From Candidatus Dojkabacteria bacterium (lineage in GTDB: Bacteria > Patescibacteriota > Dojkabacteria > SC72): DNA of 11,275 bases. Below, one piece after another: positions 1 through 6,745 of this stretch (position 1 is its first letter; every line of letters starts with the position of its first letter). The stretch is from positions 1 to 11,275 of the forward strand of contig JAAZIL010000012.1 in NCBI GenBank assembly GCA_012800885.1, given 5' to 3'. The notes below the pieces were generated by a model that worked only from the letters and a program-made list of their open reading frames with translations, was not told the origin of the DNA and did no database searches. The position numbers were made by a program, and so were the translations under genes.

Positions 1-217
1 AACCTGCTCTACCCCAATTCGTTCCTATATTTTCCCCTTTTTCAGTTATTGAATTACCAAGTTTTATATCACATTCATATATGTAAGCAACATCATTATT
101 ATCTTTTATTACAGAAGCATAATACTTAGCAAATTTCACATCTTTAAAAAAGAAAAATCCGTTTTCAGCCCCAATTTGACCACTTGTTTTATTTTCACCA
201 TATCTAAATTGTTTAAA
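1..217 (-). pseudogene. Fragment of an ADP-ribosyltransferase-like (ART-PolyVal-like) protein, 5'-truncated and running off the window
   Basis: A minus-strand frame is open from about base 217 to the window edge and reads as protein for about 72 codons. Visible stretches include GQIGAENGFFFFKDVKFAKY, then an Ala-Ser-Val-Ile helix, then VAYIYECDIKLGN. This order (G-x-G-F-F-F, D-x2-x-A-x2-Y-A, then a V-Y-x-Y-x-I-x-L strand) resembles ART-like toxin or polyvalent-protein domains that read GxYFTD...A..YA...VYxVYLxIKNP; this is a match from memory. No ATG, GTG or TTG lies in frame at the natural domain start. Further upstream the frame only continues antisense to the conserved zinc-ribbon gene that begins at 228. 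The N-terminal part therefore appears to be missing, by gene decay, recombination or a chimeric contig end. The stretch also nearly lacks the AGAG/CTCT motifs that fill the neighbouring genes. The continuation beyond base 1 is not visible. Confidence 0.45.
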
Positions 218-227
218 TATTATTACT

Positions 228-446
228 ATGCCTAACTTAGATGGAACAGGACCAACAGGAGAAGGTCCACTTACAGGTAGAAGATTAGGATTCTTACCTA
301 GATTCAGAGGAAGAAGACAGGGAGGAACTAAACAGTGTAAATGCCCTAACTGTGGATACACACAACCACATAGAAGAGGTACTCCTTGTACTGAGTTAAT
401 CTGTCCTAAATGTAATACTCCTTTAAAAGGTGTATTCTGTCTTTAA
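228..446 (+). CDS. Small DUF5320-like zinc-ribbon protein
   Basis: This 72-residue protein has two recognisable parts. Residues 1-21 (GTGPTGEGPLTGRR) match the Gly/Pro-rich N-terminus of DUF5320-type proteins. Residues 37-65 form a zinc ribbon with paired cysteines C39-x2-C42 and C59-x2-C62, plus C37, C54 and C71, and the spacing CPNCGYTQPHRRGTPC seen in small zinc-ribbon proteins. It probably binds Zn or another metal in the cytoplasm; its biochemical role is unknown. It lies 19 bases before the DUF134 gene and is probably co-transcribed with it. In other anaerobes relatives of both families occur near Mrp/NifX-type iron-sulfur or metallocofactor genes (established association, recalled from memory), but none is visible here. 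No Shine-Dalgarno sequence precedes the ATG; an AT-rich stretch at 213-223 could hold a -10 box for a nearly leaderless message. Confidence 0.75.
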   Translation: MPNLDGTGPTGEGPLTGRRLGFLPRFRGRRQGGTKQCKCPNCGYTQPHRRGTPCTELICPKCNTPLKGVFCL

Positions 447-465
447 TCTTTTAGTATGAATACAT

Positions 466-750
466 ATGAGAAGGAGATATAGGAGACGTGTGGGATACTC
501 TTTTAGTGAGATATATTTCAAACCGAGAGGTATCCCCCTATCCCAATTAGAAGAGATCCATATTACAGATGAGGAGCTAGAGACTCTCCGATTAAGATAT
601 ATTGAGAAAAGAGAGCAAACAGAAGCAGCAAAACAGATGGGCATATCACAGAGTCAGTATCAGAGAGATCTTAGTTCTGTCTTAGAGAAGATATCCAGAG
701 CCTTGATAGAGGGTTATGCTATCTCTGTGTCAAAAAGATACTCAGAGTAA
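466..750 (+). CDS. DUF134 family predicted DNA-binding protein
   Basis: The 94-residue product carries the DUF134 hallmarks: a basic N-terminus, YFKPRGIP at 17-24, the acidic LEEIHITDEELETLRL segment at 28-43, and a helix-turn-helix at about 51-72 (QTEAAKQMGISQSQYQRDLS) resembling sigma region 4. Length is typical of the family. DUF134 proteins are predicted transcription regulators of unknown target, often next to DUF5320 or zinc-ribbon proteins as here. The ATG at 466 is the first in frame and starts at the conserved basic tract; an ATG at 456 is in another frame. No Shine-Dalgarno is visible. The stop codon lies inside an inverted repeat (744-765) that also touches the next promoter, so autoregulation or control of the downstream operon is possible but is only inference. 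Confidence 0.85.
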   Translation: MRRRYRRRVGYSFSEIYFKPRGIPLSQLEEIHITDEELETLRLRYIEKREQTEAAKQMGISQSQYQRDLSSVLEKISRALIEGYAISVSKRYSE

Positions 751-765
751 AGAATTCTTGACTCT
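744..765 (+). terminator. Inverted repeat over the DUF134 stop; terminator or operator
   Basis: AGAGT (744-748) and AAGAA (750-754) pair with TTCTT (755-759) and ACTCT (761-765), with one A/G mismatch. The repeat covers the TAA stop and overlaps the -35 box of the next promoter. It lacks a U-tract and has almost no loop when fully paired, so it could equally be a dyad-symmetric protein-binding site. Confidence 0.4.
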
Positions 766-786
766 CTTGCTATCTCTTAGTATATT
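758..786 (+). promoter_or_regulatory. Promoter of the deacetylase-like / YibE/F operon
   Basis: TTGACT at 758-763 and TATATT at 781-786 are separated by exactly 17 bases, a near-consensus sigma-70-type promoter. The predicted start near 793 leaves a leader of about 24 bases before the ATG at 817, without an evident Shine-Dalgarno. A second -10-like TAGATA at 805-810 lies 6 bases before the ATG and could give a leaderless message, but it has no good -35. Confidence 0.7.
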
Positions 787-816
787 AAAGTGTGAATAAA
801 TTTTTAGATATATAAA

Positions 817-2070
817 ATGAAAAAACTGCTTATAGTACTCTCTATCGTCTTAGGTGTAATACTACTACTCTTTGGAGAGTATTTCCTCCTTGAGCGCTAC
901 CTCTGTCCAGCTGATGATACTCAATCACCTGTTGTAACAGATGAGAAAGAACCTCCACAAGCCATGATGCTACTTATTGAGTTTAAAAATACAGATGGTT
1001 TAGTAAATATGGTAAGTGATATGAAAGAGAGAGGAATAAAAGGATTGTTAATGGTAAATGCTGACTTTACTGAAGAGAATCTCGATGCTATTAAAGCGGT
1101 ACTCGCTACAGGTGTAGTTGAGATAGCACCATCTTACGATCCTAAACCATACTGGGAGATGACATATGATGAACAGTATGAAATTATCTCAGATATGATA
1201 ACTAGGATAGAAGAGATGCTTGAGGTAAAACCGAGAGTTATTAGTTCAAGATACATGGCATCTAATGAAGATACTGTTAAGATCGCAGAAGAGTTAGGAA
1301 TTGAATATATTACTGCAAGAGGTACAACTGAATTAGCTACAACTGTATACAAACCTGAAGAGTACAGTGTAAAAATTATCTCAGTATCAAATATAGATGT
1401 ACCAGAGTTTAAATACGGTAGTTTCTGTGATTACAGCTTCTATGAGAGAGCTGGTAGTCCAGAAGATATGGAGAAGGAGTACAAAAGAGCTATACTTAAC
1501 AACAAATTTATCGGTGTATCACATACTAACATAGGAGGGCAGAAAGAGAGATGGAATACTATGTGGCATAACTTCTGGGATAACTACGATGTAGATTGGG
1601 TAGACTTAGACACTCTCGGTACTGTTGATAAAGAGATGCCCATGTGGCAGATACCTATAAATATGAATGCGCCATACACCCCAGAAAAGATTAGACCTGC
1701 AGTAGCATATGAAGATGAAGAAGATGTAGTAAACCCGTGTAAGGTAGATGAGTTAGTACAAGGTACTCAGGCAACTACAGAAGAGAGTCGTGTTGCAAAT
1801 GACAAAATTGTAGTATTTCATAACAACGTTGGTACAATGTGTAAAGAGATGAAAGCTTTCTTTAAAGAGAATAAGATTGAATATGAAGAACACTTAACAA
1901 CAGAGCCTGATTTTACTGAACTCTTTAATTCATACAAGAGTAAATTTGAACAAAGTGAAGGAGTATCTTCAACATTTGGATACTATCCTTTCATATTTAT
2001 AGAAGAGAAAGTATTCTCTGGGTTTAACTCTCACATAGGTTCAGATATACTTGTTATTCTAAATAAGTAG
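817..2070 (+). CDS. Membrane-anchored degenerate polysaccharide-deacetylase-like protein fused to a glutaredoxin-like domain
   Basis: The 417-residue product starts with a hydrophobic segment (3-25) that is an anchor or signal peptide, so the rest is probably extracytoplasmic. Residues about 48-240 have the layout of a NodB/CE4 barrel: a first strand before DG at 60-61, RGIKGLLMVNADF (72-84), VEIAPS (101-106) where GHEIGNH would be expected, ISSRYMASNEDTVKIAEELG (142-161), and a late VSHTN (His236). The usual Asp-Asp and His-x3-His metal ligands are absent, so deacetylation is unlikely. Residues about 328-417 look like glutaredoxin: IVVFHN, then G339-T-M-C342 in place of CxxC, the cis-proline Pro391, and FSGFN at 400-404. 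Only the second active-site Cys is kept. It is followed after 12 bases by a YibE/F gene. Binding or redox sensing at the envelope is possible; the function is not known. Confidence 0.65.
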   Translation: MKKLLIVLSIVLGVILLLFGEYFLLERYLCPADDTQSPVVTDEKEPPQAMMLLIEFKNTDGLVNMVSDMKERGIKGLLMVNADFTEENLDAIKAVLATGVVEIAPSYDPKPYWEMTYDEQYEIISDMITRIEEMLEVKPRVISSRYMASNEDTVKIAEELGIEYITARGTTELATTVYKPEEYSVKIISVSNIDVPEFKYGSFCDYSFYERAGSPEDMEKEYKRAILNNKFIGVSHTNIGGQKERWNTMWHNFWDNYDVDWVDLDTLGTVDKEMPMWQIPINMNAPYTPEKIRPAVAYEDEEDVVNPCKVDELVQGTQATTEESRVANDKIVVFHNNVGTMCKEMKAFFKENKIEYEEHLTTEPDFTELFNSYKSKFEQSEGVSSTFGYYPFIFIEEKVFSGFNSHIGSDILVILNK

Positions 2071-2071
2071 C

Positions 2072-2076
2072 AAGGA
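2072..2076 (+). promoter_or_regulatory. Shine-Dalgarno AAGGA for the YibE/F gene
   Basis: AAGGA lies 6 bases before the ATG at 2083. It is the clearest ribosome binding site in the window and fits an internal gene of an operon translated from a leadered message. Confidence 0.6.
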
Positions 2077-2082
2077 CACTAT

Positions 2083-3204
2083 ATGAAATATATCAAGGTA
2101 GTACTACTACTGCTATGTGTATCTATTGTTGGGTATTCTTTTCTCTCTCTTAACAACCGAATACATGCTCAAGAAGAGATACAAACAACAGATGAAGAGA
2201 CACTCTGGGGTAAAATAGTAGAGGTAGTAGAAGAAGGAAAGAAAGAATTTAATAATGAGAAGCAACTCTATCAGAAACTTAAAGTACTAGTTACCAAAGG
2301 CTCTCTATCAGGAGAAGAGATTGAGATAGAGAATGGGGCTCTACCCTCTTCAGAGGTTATTAAATATCATAAAGGGGATAGAATCATTATCTCTCACACC
2401 TTTGATGAGGAGAATAACAGTGAATTCTTTATAGTTGATTTTGTACGTACAAAAGGATTACTTATTCTCTTTCTACTCTTTGTACTATTTACCTCTCTTG
2501 TAGGCTCTAAACAAGGCATACTCTCTCTTCTATCTATGCTTATCTCTTTTGTTATTATTCTTACTTTTATTCTTCCTAACATACAGAGTGGTAAAGACCC
2601 TATCTTAATCTCTATAATCGCTTCTATATTTATAATCCCTATTACTTTCTATTTATCACACGGTTTTGAAAAAAAGGTTACTGTATCTATTATAGGTACA
2701 ATAATTGCACTAATAATTACAGGAATACTCTCGCACATATTTGTAAAAGCTACCTATCTTCTAGGTACTGCTACTGAAGAGATTCTACTCCTTCAAACAA
2801 TTACTAATACTCAATACAACTTAAAAGGGTTGCTTCTTGCAGGGATAATAATCGGTACTCTAGGTGTCCTAGATGATGTGACTGTATCCCAAACCTCCAT
2901 TGTTTATCAACTATATAATCTAAGAAAAGATCTATCTACATCTCAATTATTCAGAGAATCAATAAAGATTGGTAAAGACCATATAGCTTCAATGGTGAAT
3001 ACTCTAATACTTGTGTATACAGGAGCTTCAATGCCCCTGTTGTTACTGTTTATGAGCTCAGCAAGACCTTTTGAAGAAGTAATTAATATGGAGTTAATCA
3101 GTACAGAGATTGTAAGAACATTAGTAGGTAGTATAGGGTTAATACTAGCGGTGCCTATCACCACATATTTAGCGTGTATCTGGATAAAGAAGGAGAGAGT
3201 ATAA
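2083..3204 (+). CDS. YibE/F family multi-spanning membrane protein
   Basis: The 373-residue protein has an N-terminal signal or anchor (4-22), an extracytoplasmic soluble region (about 30-120) and about seven further membrane helices (near 125-142, 145-164, 173-191, 200-220, 248-264, 304-325 and 341-365). The family signature GTLGVLDDVTVSQ is at 258-270. The following IKIGKDHIASMVNTLILVYT (295-314) and PLLLLF match the conserved YibE/F core, in which GRDIMGTMTNTLILAY is typical. The length fits the family. The transport or other activity of YibE/F proteins is not established. It sits 12 bases after the deacetylase/glutaredoxin-like gene with its own Shine-Dalgarno, so the two are probably one operon acting at the same membrane. 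Its stop codon lies inside a hairpin shared with the converging operon. Confidence 0.88.
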   Translation: MKYIKVVLLLLCVSIVGYSFLSLNNRIHAQEEIQTTDEETLWGKIVEVVEEGKKEFNNEKQLYQKLKVLVTKGSLSGEEIEIENGALPSSEVIKYHKGDRIIISHTFDEENNSEFFIVDFVRTKGLLILFLLFVLFTSLVGSKQGILSLLSMLISFVIILTFILPNIQSGKDPILISIIASIFIIPITFYLSHGFEKKVTVSIIGTIIALIITGILSHIFVKATYLLGTATEEILLLQTITNTQYNLKGLLLAGIIIGTLGVLDDVTVSQTSIVYQLYNLRKDLSTSQLFRESIKIGKDHIASMVNTLILVYTGASMPLLLLFMSSARPFEEVINMELISTEIVRTLVGSIGLILAVPITTYLACIWIKKERV

Positions 3205-3215
3205 TATTACTCTCT
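3194..3215. terminator. Bidirectional hairpin across two convergent stop codons
   Basis: AGAGAGTA (3194-3201) pairs perfectly with TACTCTCT (3208-3215) around a 6-base loop. The loop and its edge contain the TAA of the YibE/F gene (3202-3204) and the complement of the TAA of the facing gene (3207-3209). The plus strand continues with a pyrimidine-rich TATCTGTTTCTCTTTC. One hairpin could stop transcripts from both sides. Confidence 0.6.
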
Positions 3216-4208
3216 GTATCTGTTTCTCTTTCTGTCACTCTCTTCTTTCTGCATCTTCTTGTACAATCTCTTGTTGTACTGCTTTACTGAAACAGTAATT
3301 GCAATAATCAGGAATAACAGTATACCTACAGCAATTAATATCTCTTTCCAAGGTATTACCCAGAAAGTAAGACTATCAGTGATAAATTGCCTAGACTCTT
3401 CTCCATATCCTAGAGCTAATACAGCTGTGTATTTCCCTATTGTAAATTTCTCTCTACTCCACTCACTTGAAAAACTCCTTTTAGACTCAGGCAATACATT
3501 CCCAAGAGCATCATTTACCAATACATCATCTACTACCTTCCCAAACATATTGGATATCTCAATTTTACCAACAGGCTTTACATGTACATTCCCTCTATTC
3601 TCCACTGTAAGTGTAAAAATTACAGGAAGATAGTCATACCAAGGCTTGTCTGTATTAAATTCAGTTATATATGGAGAACCGTATATATCACCCGGAACCT
3701 TAGCTAGAATAATAATTCCAGTCTTCCCAGATAGAGCTACAGCTGTATCATCTACAGCTATATCACCAGGTTGATTACTTAGAAGAATTGCAGCGTATTT
3801 ACCTCCTGCTTCTGCTCCAGCAGGGATAGTAATTGTAAAAGGAATTGTAATAGTATCCAGTGGAGCAATTGTAACCGGCTCTAAAGAGAGAGAGATCCAT
3901 TGAGCTAATGAATATGTATAACTCTCCTCTTCATCATCTAGAAGAAATTCAGGAGCTCCTTGTTCTCCGAGAGCCCTAAAAGAGAGTACTTCAGGATAGA
4001 AGGTCTTCTTCTCCCATTGATTTAGATTTATAAATCTTACCTCCTCTTTATACGTTCTTCCTGGCTCTACATCTATCTCAAGAATAGGAGGAGATACTTT
4101 AAGTGTTAATCCTTGTTGAGAATAGATGTTACCGGTAGAGAAGAAAAAAACAGAGAAGAAAAAAAATAAGAGAAATATTCTTAGAGTAGAGATATATTTG
4201 TTTGTCAT
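3207..4208 (-). CDS. Membrane-anchored DUF916/WxLIP-like surface protein
   Basis: The 333-residue product has a signal peptide (about 1-31, with a run of Phe), two beta-sandwich domains, a transmembrane helix (about 288-307) and a strongly basic cytoplasmic tail. Domain 1 (about 34-130) begins LTLKVSPPILEIDVEPGRTY and ends with IPAGAEAGGKYAAILLS, very like the first Ig-like domain of DUF916/WxL-interacting proteins. Domain 2 (about 176-275) contains VENRGNVHVKPVGKIEI, an NEAT/CARDB-like strand pattern also typical of such proteins. It follows the gene for a secreted beta protein after 17 bases, so the two likely form a surface complex: one secreted ligand and one membrane anchor. AAGG stands 11 bases before the ATG, a weak ribosome site. 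The exact Pfam assignment is from memory; the architecture is seen directly. Confidence 0.65.
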   Translation of the reverse strand: MTNKYISTLRIFLLFFFFSVFFFSTGNIYSQQGLTLKVSPPILEIDVEPGRTYKEEVRFINLNQWEKKTFYPEVLSFRALGEQGAPEFLLDDEEESYTYSLAQWISLSLEPVTIAPLDTITIPFTITIPAGAEAGGKYAAILLSNQPGDIAVDDTAVALSGKTGIIILAKVPGDIYGSPYITEFNTDKPWYDYLPVIFTLTVENRGNVHVKPVGKIEISNMFGKVVDDVLVNDALGNVLPESKRSFSSEWSREKFTIGKYTAVLALGYGEESRQFITDSLTFWVIPWKEILIAVGILLFLIIAITVSVKQYNKRLYKKMQKEESDRKRNRYRE

Positions 4209-4225
4209 TTCAAGTTAGACCTTAA

Positions 4226-5284
4226 CTAAAACTTGGCAGTAACAACAACAGTAGCAACTTGAGAGTACAAACCGGCAGGTGATACACCAGAAACAGAAGC
4301 AAGATGACACATTGTAGTTAAATCTTCATGCACAGGACCTGCTGAATTTGCAAACTGTTGTGCAGAAGTAGTAATAGAGCTAGCAGGTTGTGAAGATGAA
4401 GTATCATTGTTTGTACAGGCAGTATTCTGTATTACACTCTGGCCAGACTTAGAGGTTCCAATACCGTACTCCTCAGTACCTTTTACCACTGTACCTCCAG
4501 ATGCATCTGTAAGTTCATAAGCAGTATTACGTAATCTCCCATCTGCCAATATGGTAGAGATATAGCCACTGACAGCATTCGTAGACACTGTTACTGTGTA
4601 TGAGCATGTTTTAATAAGTTCAGCAGAGAGTACACCCAATGAACATGTATTAGAACTAATTACTACTGATAATGTAGGATTTATCTCAGCTGTAATAACA
4701 ATCTGGTCATCAGTGATAATTCTCACAGCTGCAGTACCTCTATCTCCAAAAGCTCCTGAAATAGCAACCATGTAAGGATCAGCCGAAGATGGATTTGTTA
4801 TCTGATTAGTTCCACCTGTAGCATTCTTACCTATTAGTATCCTAACACATGAACCTGCTGGTATCTCATTACTTGTTGCATTTGTAGGAGGAGTAAAAGT
4901 AATTGTACCCGTACTATTATTTACAGCAACTCCCCAAGTTGCACTACCCACTGTCCCAGCTAGTGTCTTGTCAGTAAAAGAGCTACAGTTACCTGTTGAA
5001 TCTACTTTTAAATCTATATCTGAAAAAACAACACCAGACATCCCAAAAGGCTGAGCACCTGAATAGGTAAGCTCTATTGTTTTAGTAGGACCATCTACCC
5101 CTGTCGGTGTTACAAACTCTATTGTCTGATCTGCAGGTACACTTACTTTGAGCCTACTCAAAGTAACAGATATTTCAGTAAGGTTCGCAGCTTGGACCTT
5201 TTTTGAAATGAAAAATACTGATGTTACTAATATGGATGATATTAATAAAATAACCCCTAATACACATCGAGTTATCTGTTTCAT
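4226..5284 (-). CDS. Secreted beta-rich surface protein (Patescibacteria-type)
   Basis: The 352-residue product has a signal peptide with probable cleavage after VQA (about residue 32). The mature part is Thr/Ser/Val/Gly-rich and almost entirely predicted beta strand. The N-terminal half contains SVTLSRLKVSVPADQTIEFV (39-58), FSDIDLKV and ITNPSSADPYMVAISGAFGD, a pattern I recall from abundant uncharacterised surface proteins of candidate-phyla bacteria. The C-terminal domain begins VITAEINPTLSVVISSNTCS and holds VSTNAVSGY, ending in VATVVVTAKF at the last residues. Six cysteines fall in three sequential pairs (100/146, 214/227, 290/326), which suggests disulfides. It is first in an operon with the DUF916-like anchor and has its own strong promoter. 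The role may be cell coat, adhesion or pilus-like structure; no catalytic motif is visible. Confidence 0.65.
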   Translation of the reverse strand: MKQITRCVLGVILLISSILVTSVFFISKKVQAANLTEISVTLSRLKVSVPADQTIEFVTPTGVDGPTKTIELTYSGAQPFGMSGVVFSDIDLKVDSTGNCSSFTDKTLAGTVGSATWGVAVNNSTGTITFTPPTNATSNEIPAGSCVRILIGKNATGGTNQITNPSSADPYMVAISGAFGDRGTAAVRIITDDQIVITAEINPTLSVVISSNTCSLGVLSAELIKTCSYTVTVSTNAVSGYISTILADGRLRNTAYELTDASGGTVVKGTEEYGIGTSKSGQSVIQNTACTNNDTSSSQPASSITTSAQQFANSAGPVHEDLTTMCHLASVSGVSPAGLYSQVATVVVTAKF

Positions 5285-5317
5285 ATAAACACTGTTTAAT
5301 TTTATTCCTTACCACTC

Positions 5318-5346
5318 AATGTACATAATTATTTTTGCTTTGTCAA
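5318..5346 (-). promoter_or_regulatory. Strong promoter of the surface-protein operon
   Basis: Read on the minus strand, a perfect TTGACA (5341-5346) and TACATT (5318-5323) are 17 bases apart. The start would be near 5311, giving a leader of about 27 bases. An AAGGA exists in the leader but lies about 21 bases from the ATG, too far for a normal Shine-Dalgarno. The consensus -35 fits a highly expressed coat-type protein. Confidence 0.75.
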
Positions 5347-5393
5347 TAAATATTTTTTCATCTCTTCTCTTTAGTAAATATCCATATCCGTCA

Positions 5394-5422
5394 TTGCCGA
5401 ATCTTTAATAAACCAATATACT
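5394..5422 (+). promoter_or_regulatory. Promoter of the SLT-like lipoprotein gene, predicted leaderless
   Basis: TTGCCG (5394-5399) and TATACT (5417-5422) are 17 bases apart. Only 6 bases separate the -10 box from the ATG at 5429, so transcription should begin at or next to the A of the start codon. Confidence 0.6.
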
Positions 5423-5428
5423 AAATAG

Positions 5429-6742
5429 ATGGACCTACTAGATAATCAATCAATTGATAATACTCAAGAAACAATTAACCAAAAAGAGCAACAAGGAGGA
5501 AGTCAGAGAGAAATATCAAGAAGAGACTTTCTGAAATTAGGTGTCAAAACAACCCTTCCCCTTGCTCTCTACTTAGCAGGATGTAGACCTAAAGATAATA
5601 TTATTGAAGAGGAAGATTCTCTTTTAAGAAAAAATGTCTCTGATTTAAATAATCAATTTGTTTTTAAAAAAGATATATTCCTGAATAGTGATCTAAGTTT
5701 CAACTATGCTCAATTTACTGAAGAACAACCTAATTTCGAAGAATATATCCAACACGTTGACTCCTTCTCAATTGAGATTGAGAAACAATACGCTATCAAC
5801 AGAGGCATTATGAAGGCACTCTCATCCTCTATAATATGTGCAAATATTAATAACTGGGAGAGTATTGATAACAGTAAAAACTTGAATCAGCAGAGAGCTG
5901 GTGTAATGCAATTTTACCCCTCTAATGTATTACCTGTTGTAAACCGCCTCCTTAAGAGTATATATTCAACAGAAGAAGCTAACATACCAGAGAATAATAT
6001 ATACTTTGGATTACTGTACTTGGCAGAATCATTAAAACAGATTAAGAATAATGGGAAGAATACTGACCTTATGAATTTAATGTTAGCTTACTATTACGGC
6101 GGTGAACCACTACTTAGTATAGTTAAATCTAATCAAGATATTGATGATAATCACTACCTAAAACCTAATTACAATCTCTACAATAGAACAGTAGGAATCA
6201 TGTACGGTAAGGATACTGCAGAAACCGAAATTAAAGGAGAATTCCCAGAGCAGACATGGACAAGAATTCTAGACCTATTCCCAAGCAGTAACTTTAAAGA
6301 TAACAAACAGAATTTTAAGAAACAAATTAATAAATATAGTGGTACTTTTCAATTAAACAGTGCTGAATTACTCACTATGTTTGCCTCAGTAGCAATGGTA
6401 GAGAGTAGCGGAGGAGTTAATAAATACAATACTGGTTCTCAAGCCACAGGGTGGTATCAACTACTACCCAGTGCAAAACATGTAGAAGACTACAACAGTA
6501 TCCATGGAACTAACTACACATATGAACAAGTACACCACAATGATGAAGTAAGTATTGAGGTAGGTGTTTGGGCATTAATGAGATACAGAGACAGAATGAA
6601 CTTACACGAATCATTGAAATTCTTTAAAGCTGGTGGCCTATTCGGTACAGGAGCACACCAATCTGAAGATTATACTTGGTGGAGAAATGTCTCATCTTAC
6701 TCTCAATCAATTCTCGGTTACGATGGATTAAGAATGGGGTAA
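5429..6742 (+). CDS. Predicted Tat-exported lipoprotein with two lysozyme/SLT-like modules
   Basis: The 437-residue protein has a hydrophilic N-region of about 29 residues, a twin-arginine motif SRRDFLKLG (30-38), a hydrophobic stretch and a lipobox LAGC with Cys52. This predicts a folded lipoprotein exported by Tat. Module 1 (about 115-230) shows RAGVMQFYPSN (156-166), NIYFGLLYL and LAYYYGG (219-225), the layout of a lytic transglycosylase, but ALSSSII (130-136) stands where the catalytic Glu is expected. Module 2 (about 308-403) has AMVESSGG with Glu325, ATGWYQLLPSA (339-349) and a late FFKAGG, matching the ES...G.MQ.xPS core. Peptidoglycan cleavage by module 2 and binding by module 1 is an inference. 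The gene is divergent from the surface-protein operon, and its stop lies 3 bases from the facing HAD gene. Confidence 0.7.
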   Translation: MDLLDNQSIDNTQETINQKEQQGGSQREISRRDFLKLGVKTTLPLALYLAGCRPKDNIIEEEDSLLRKNVSDLNNQFVFKKDIFLNSDLSFNYAQFTEEQPNFEEYIQHVDSFSIEIEKQYAINRGIMKALSSSIICANINNWESIDNSKNLNQQRAGVMQFYPSNVLPVVNRLLKSIYSTEEANIPENNIYFGLLYLAESLKQIKNNGKNTDLMNLMLAYYYGGEPLLSIVKSNQDIDDNHYLKPNYNLYNRTVGIMYGKDTAETEIKGEFPEQTWTRILDLFPSSNFKDNKQNFKKQINKYSGTFQLNSAELLTMFASVAMVESSGGVNKYNTGSQATGWYQLLPSAKHVEDYNSIHGTNYTYEQVHHNDEVSIEVGVWALMRYRDRMNLHESLKFFKAGGLFGTGAHQSEDYTWWRNVSSYSQSILGYDGLRMG

Positions 6743-6745
6743 GAT

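Noticed and set aside
3259..3633. Open plus-strand frame of 124 codons
   Set aside because: It lies antisense inside the DUF916-like gene, whose signal peptide, beta domains and membrane helix are coherent; the plus frame has no recognisable features.
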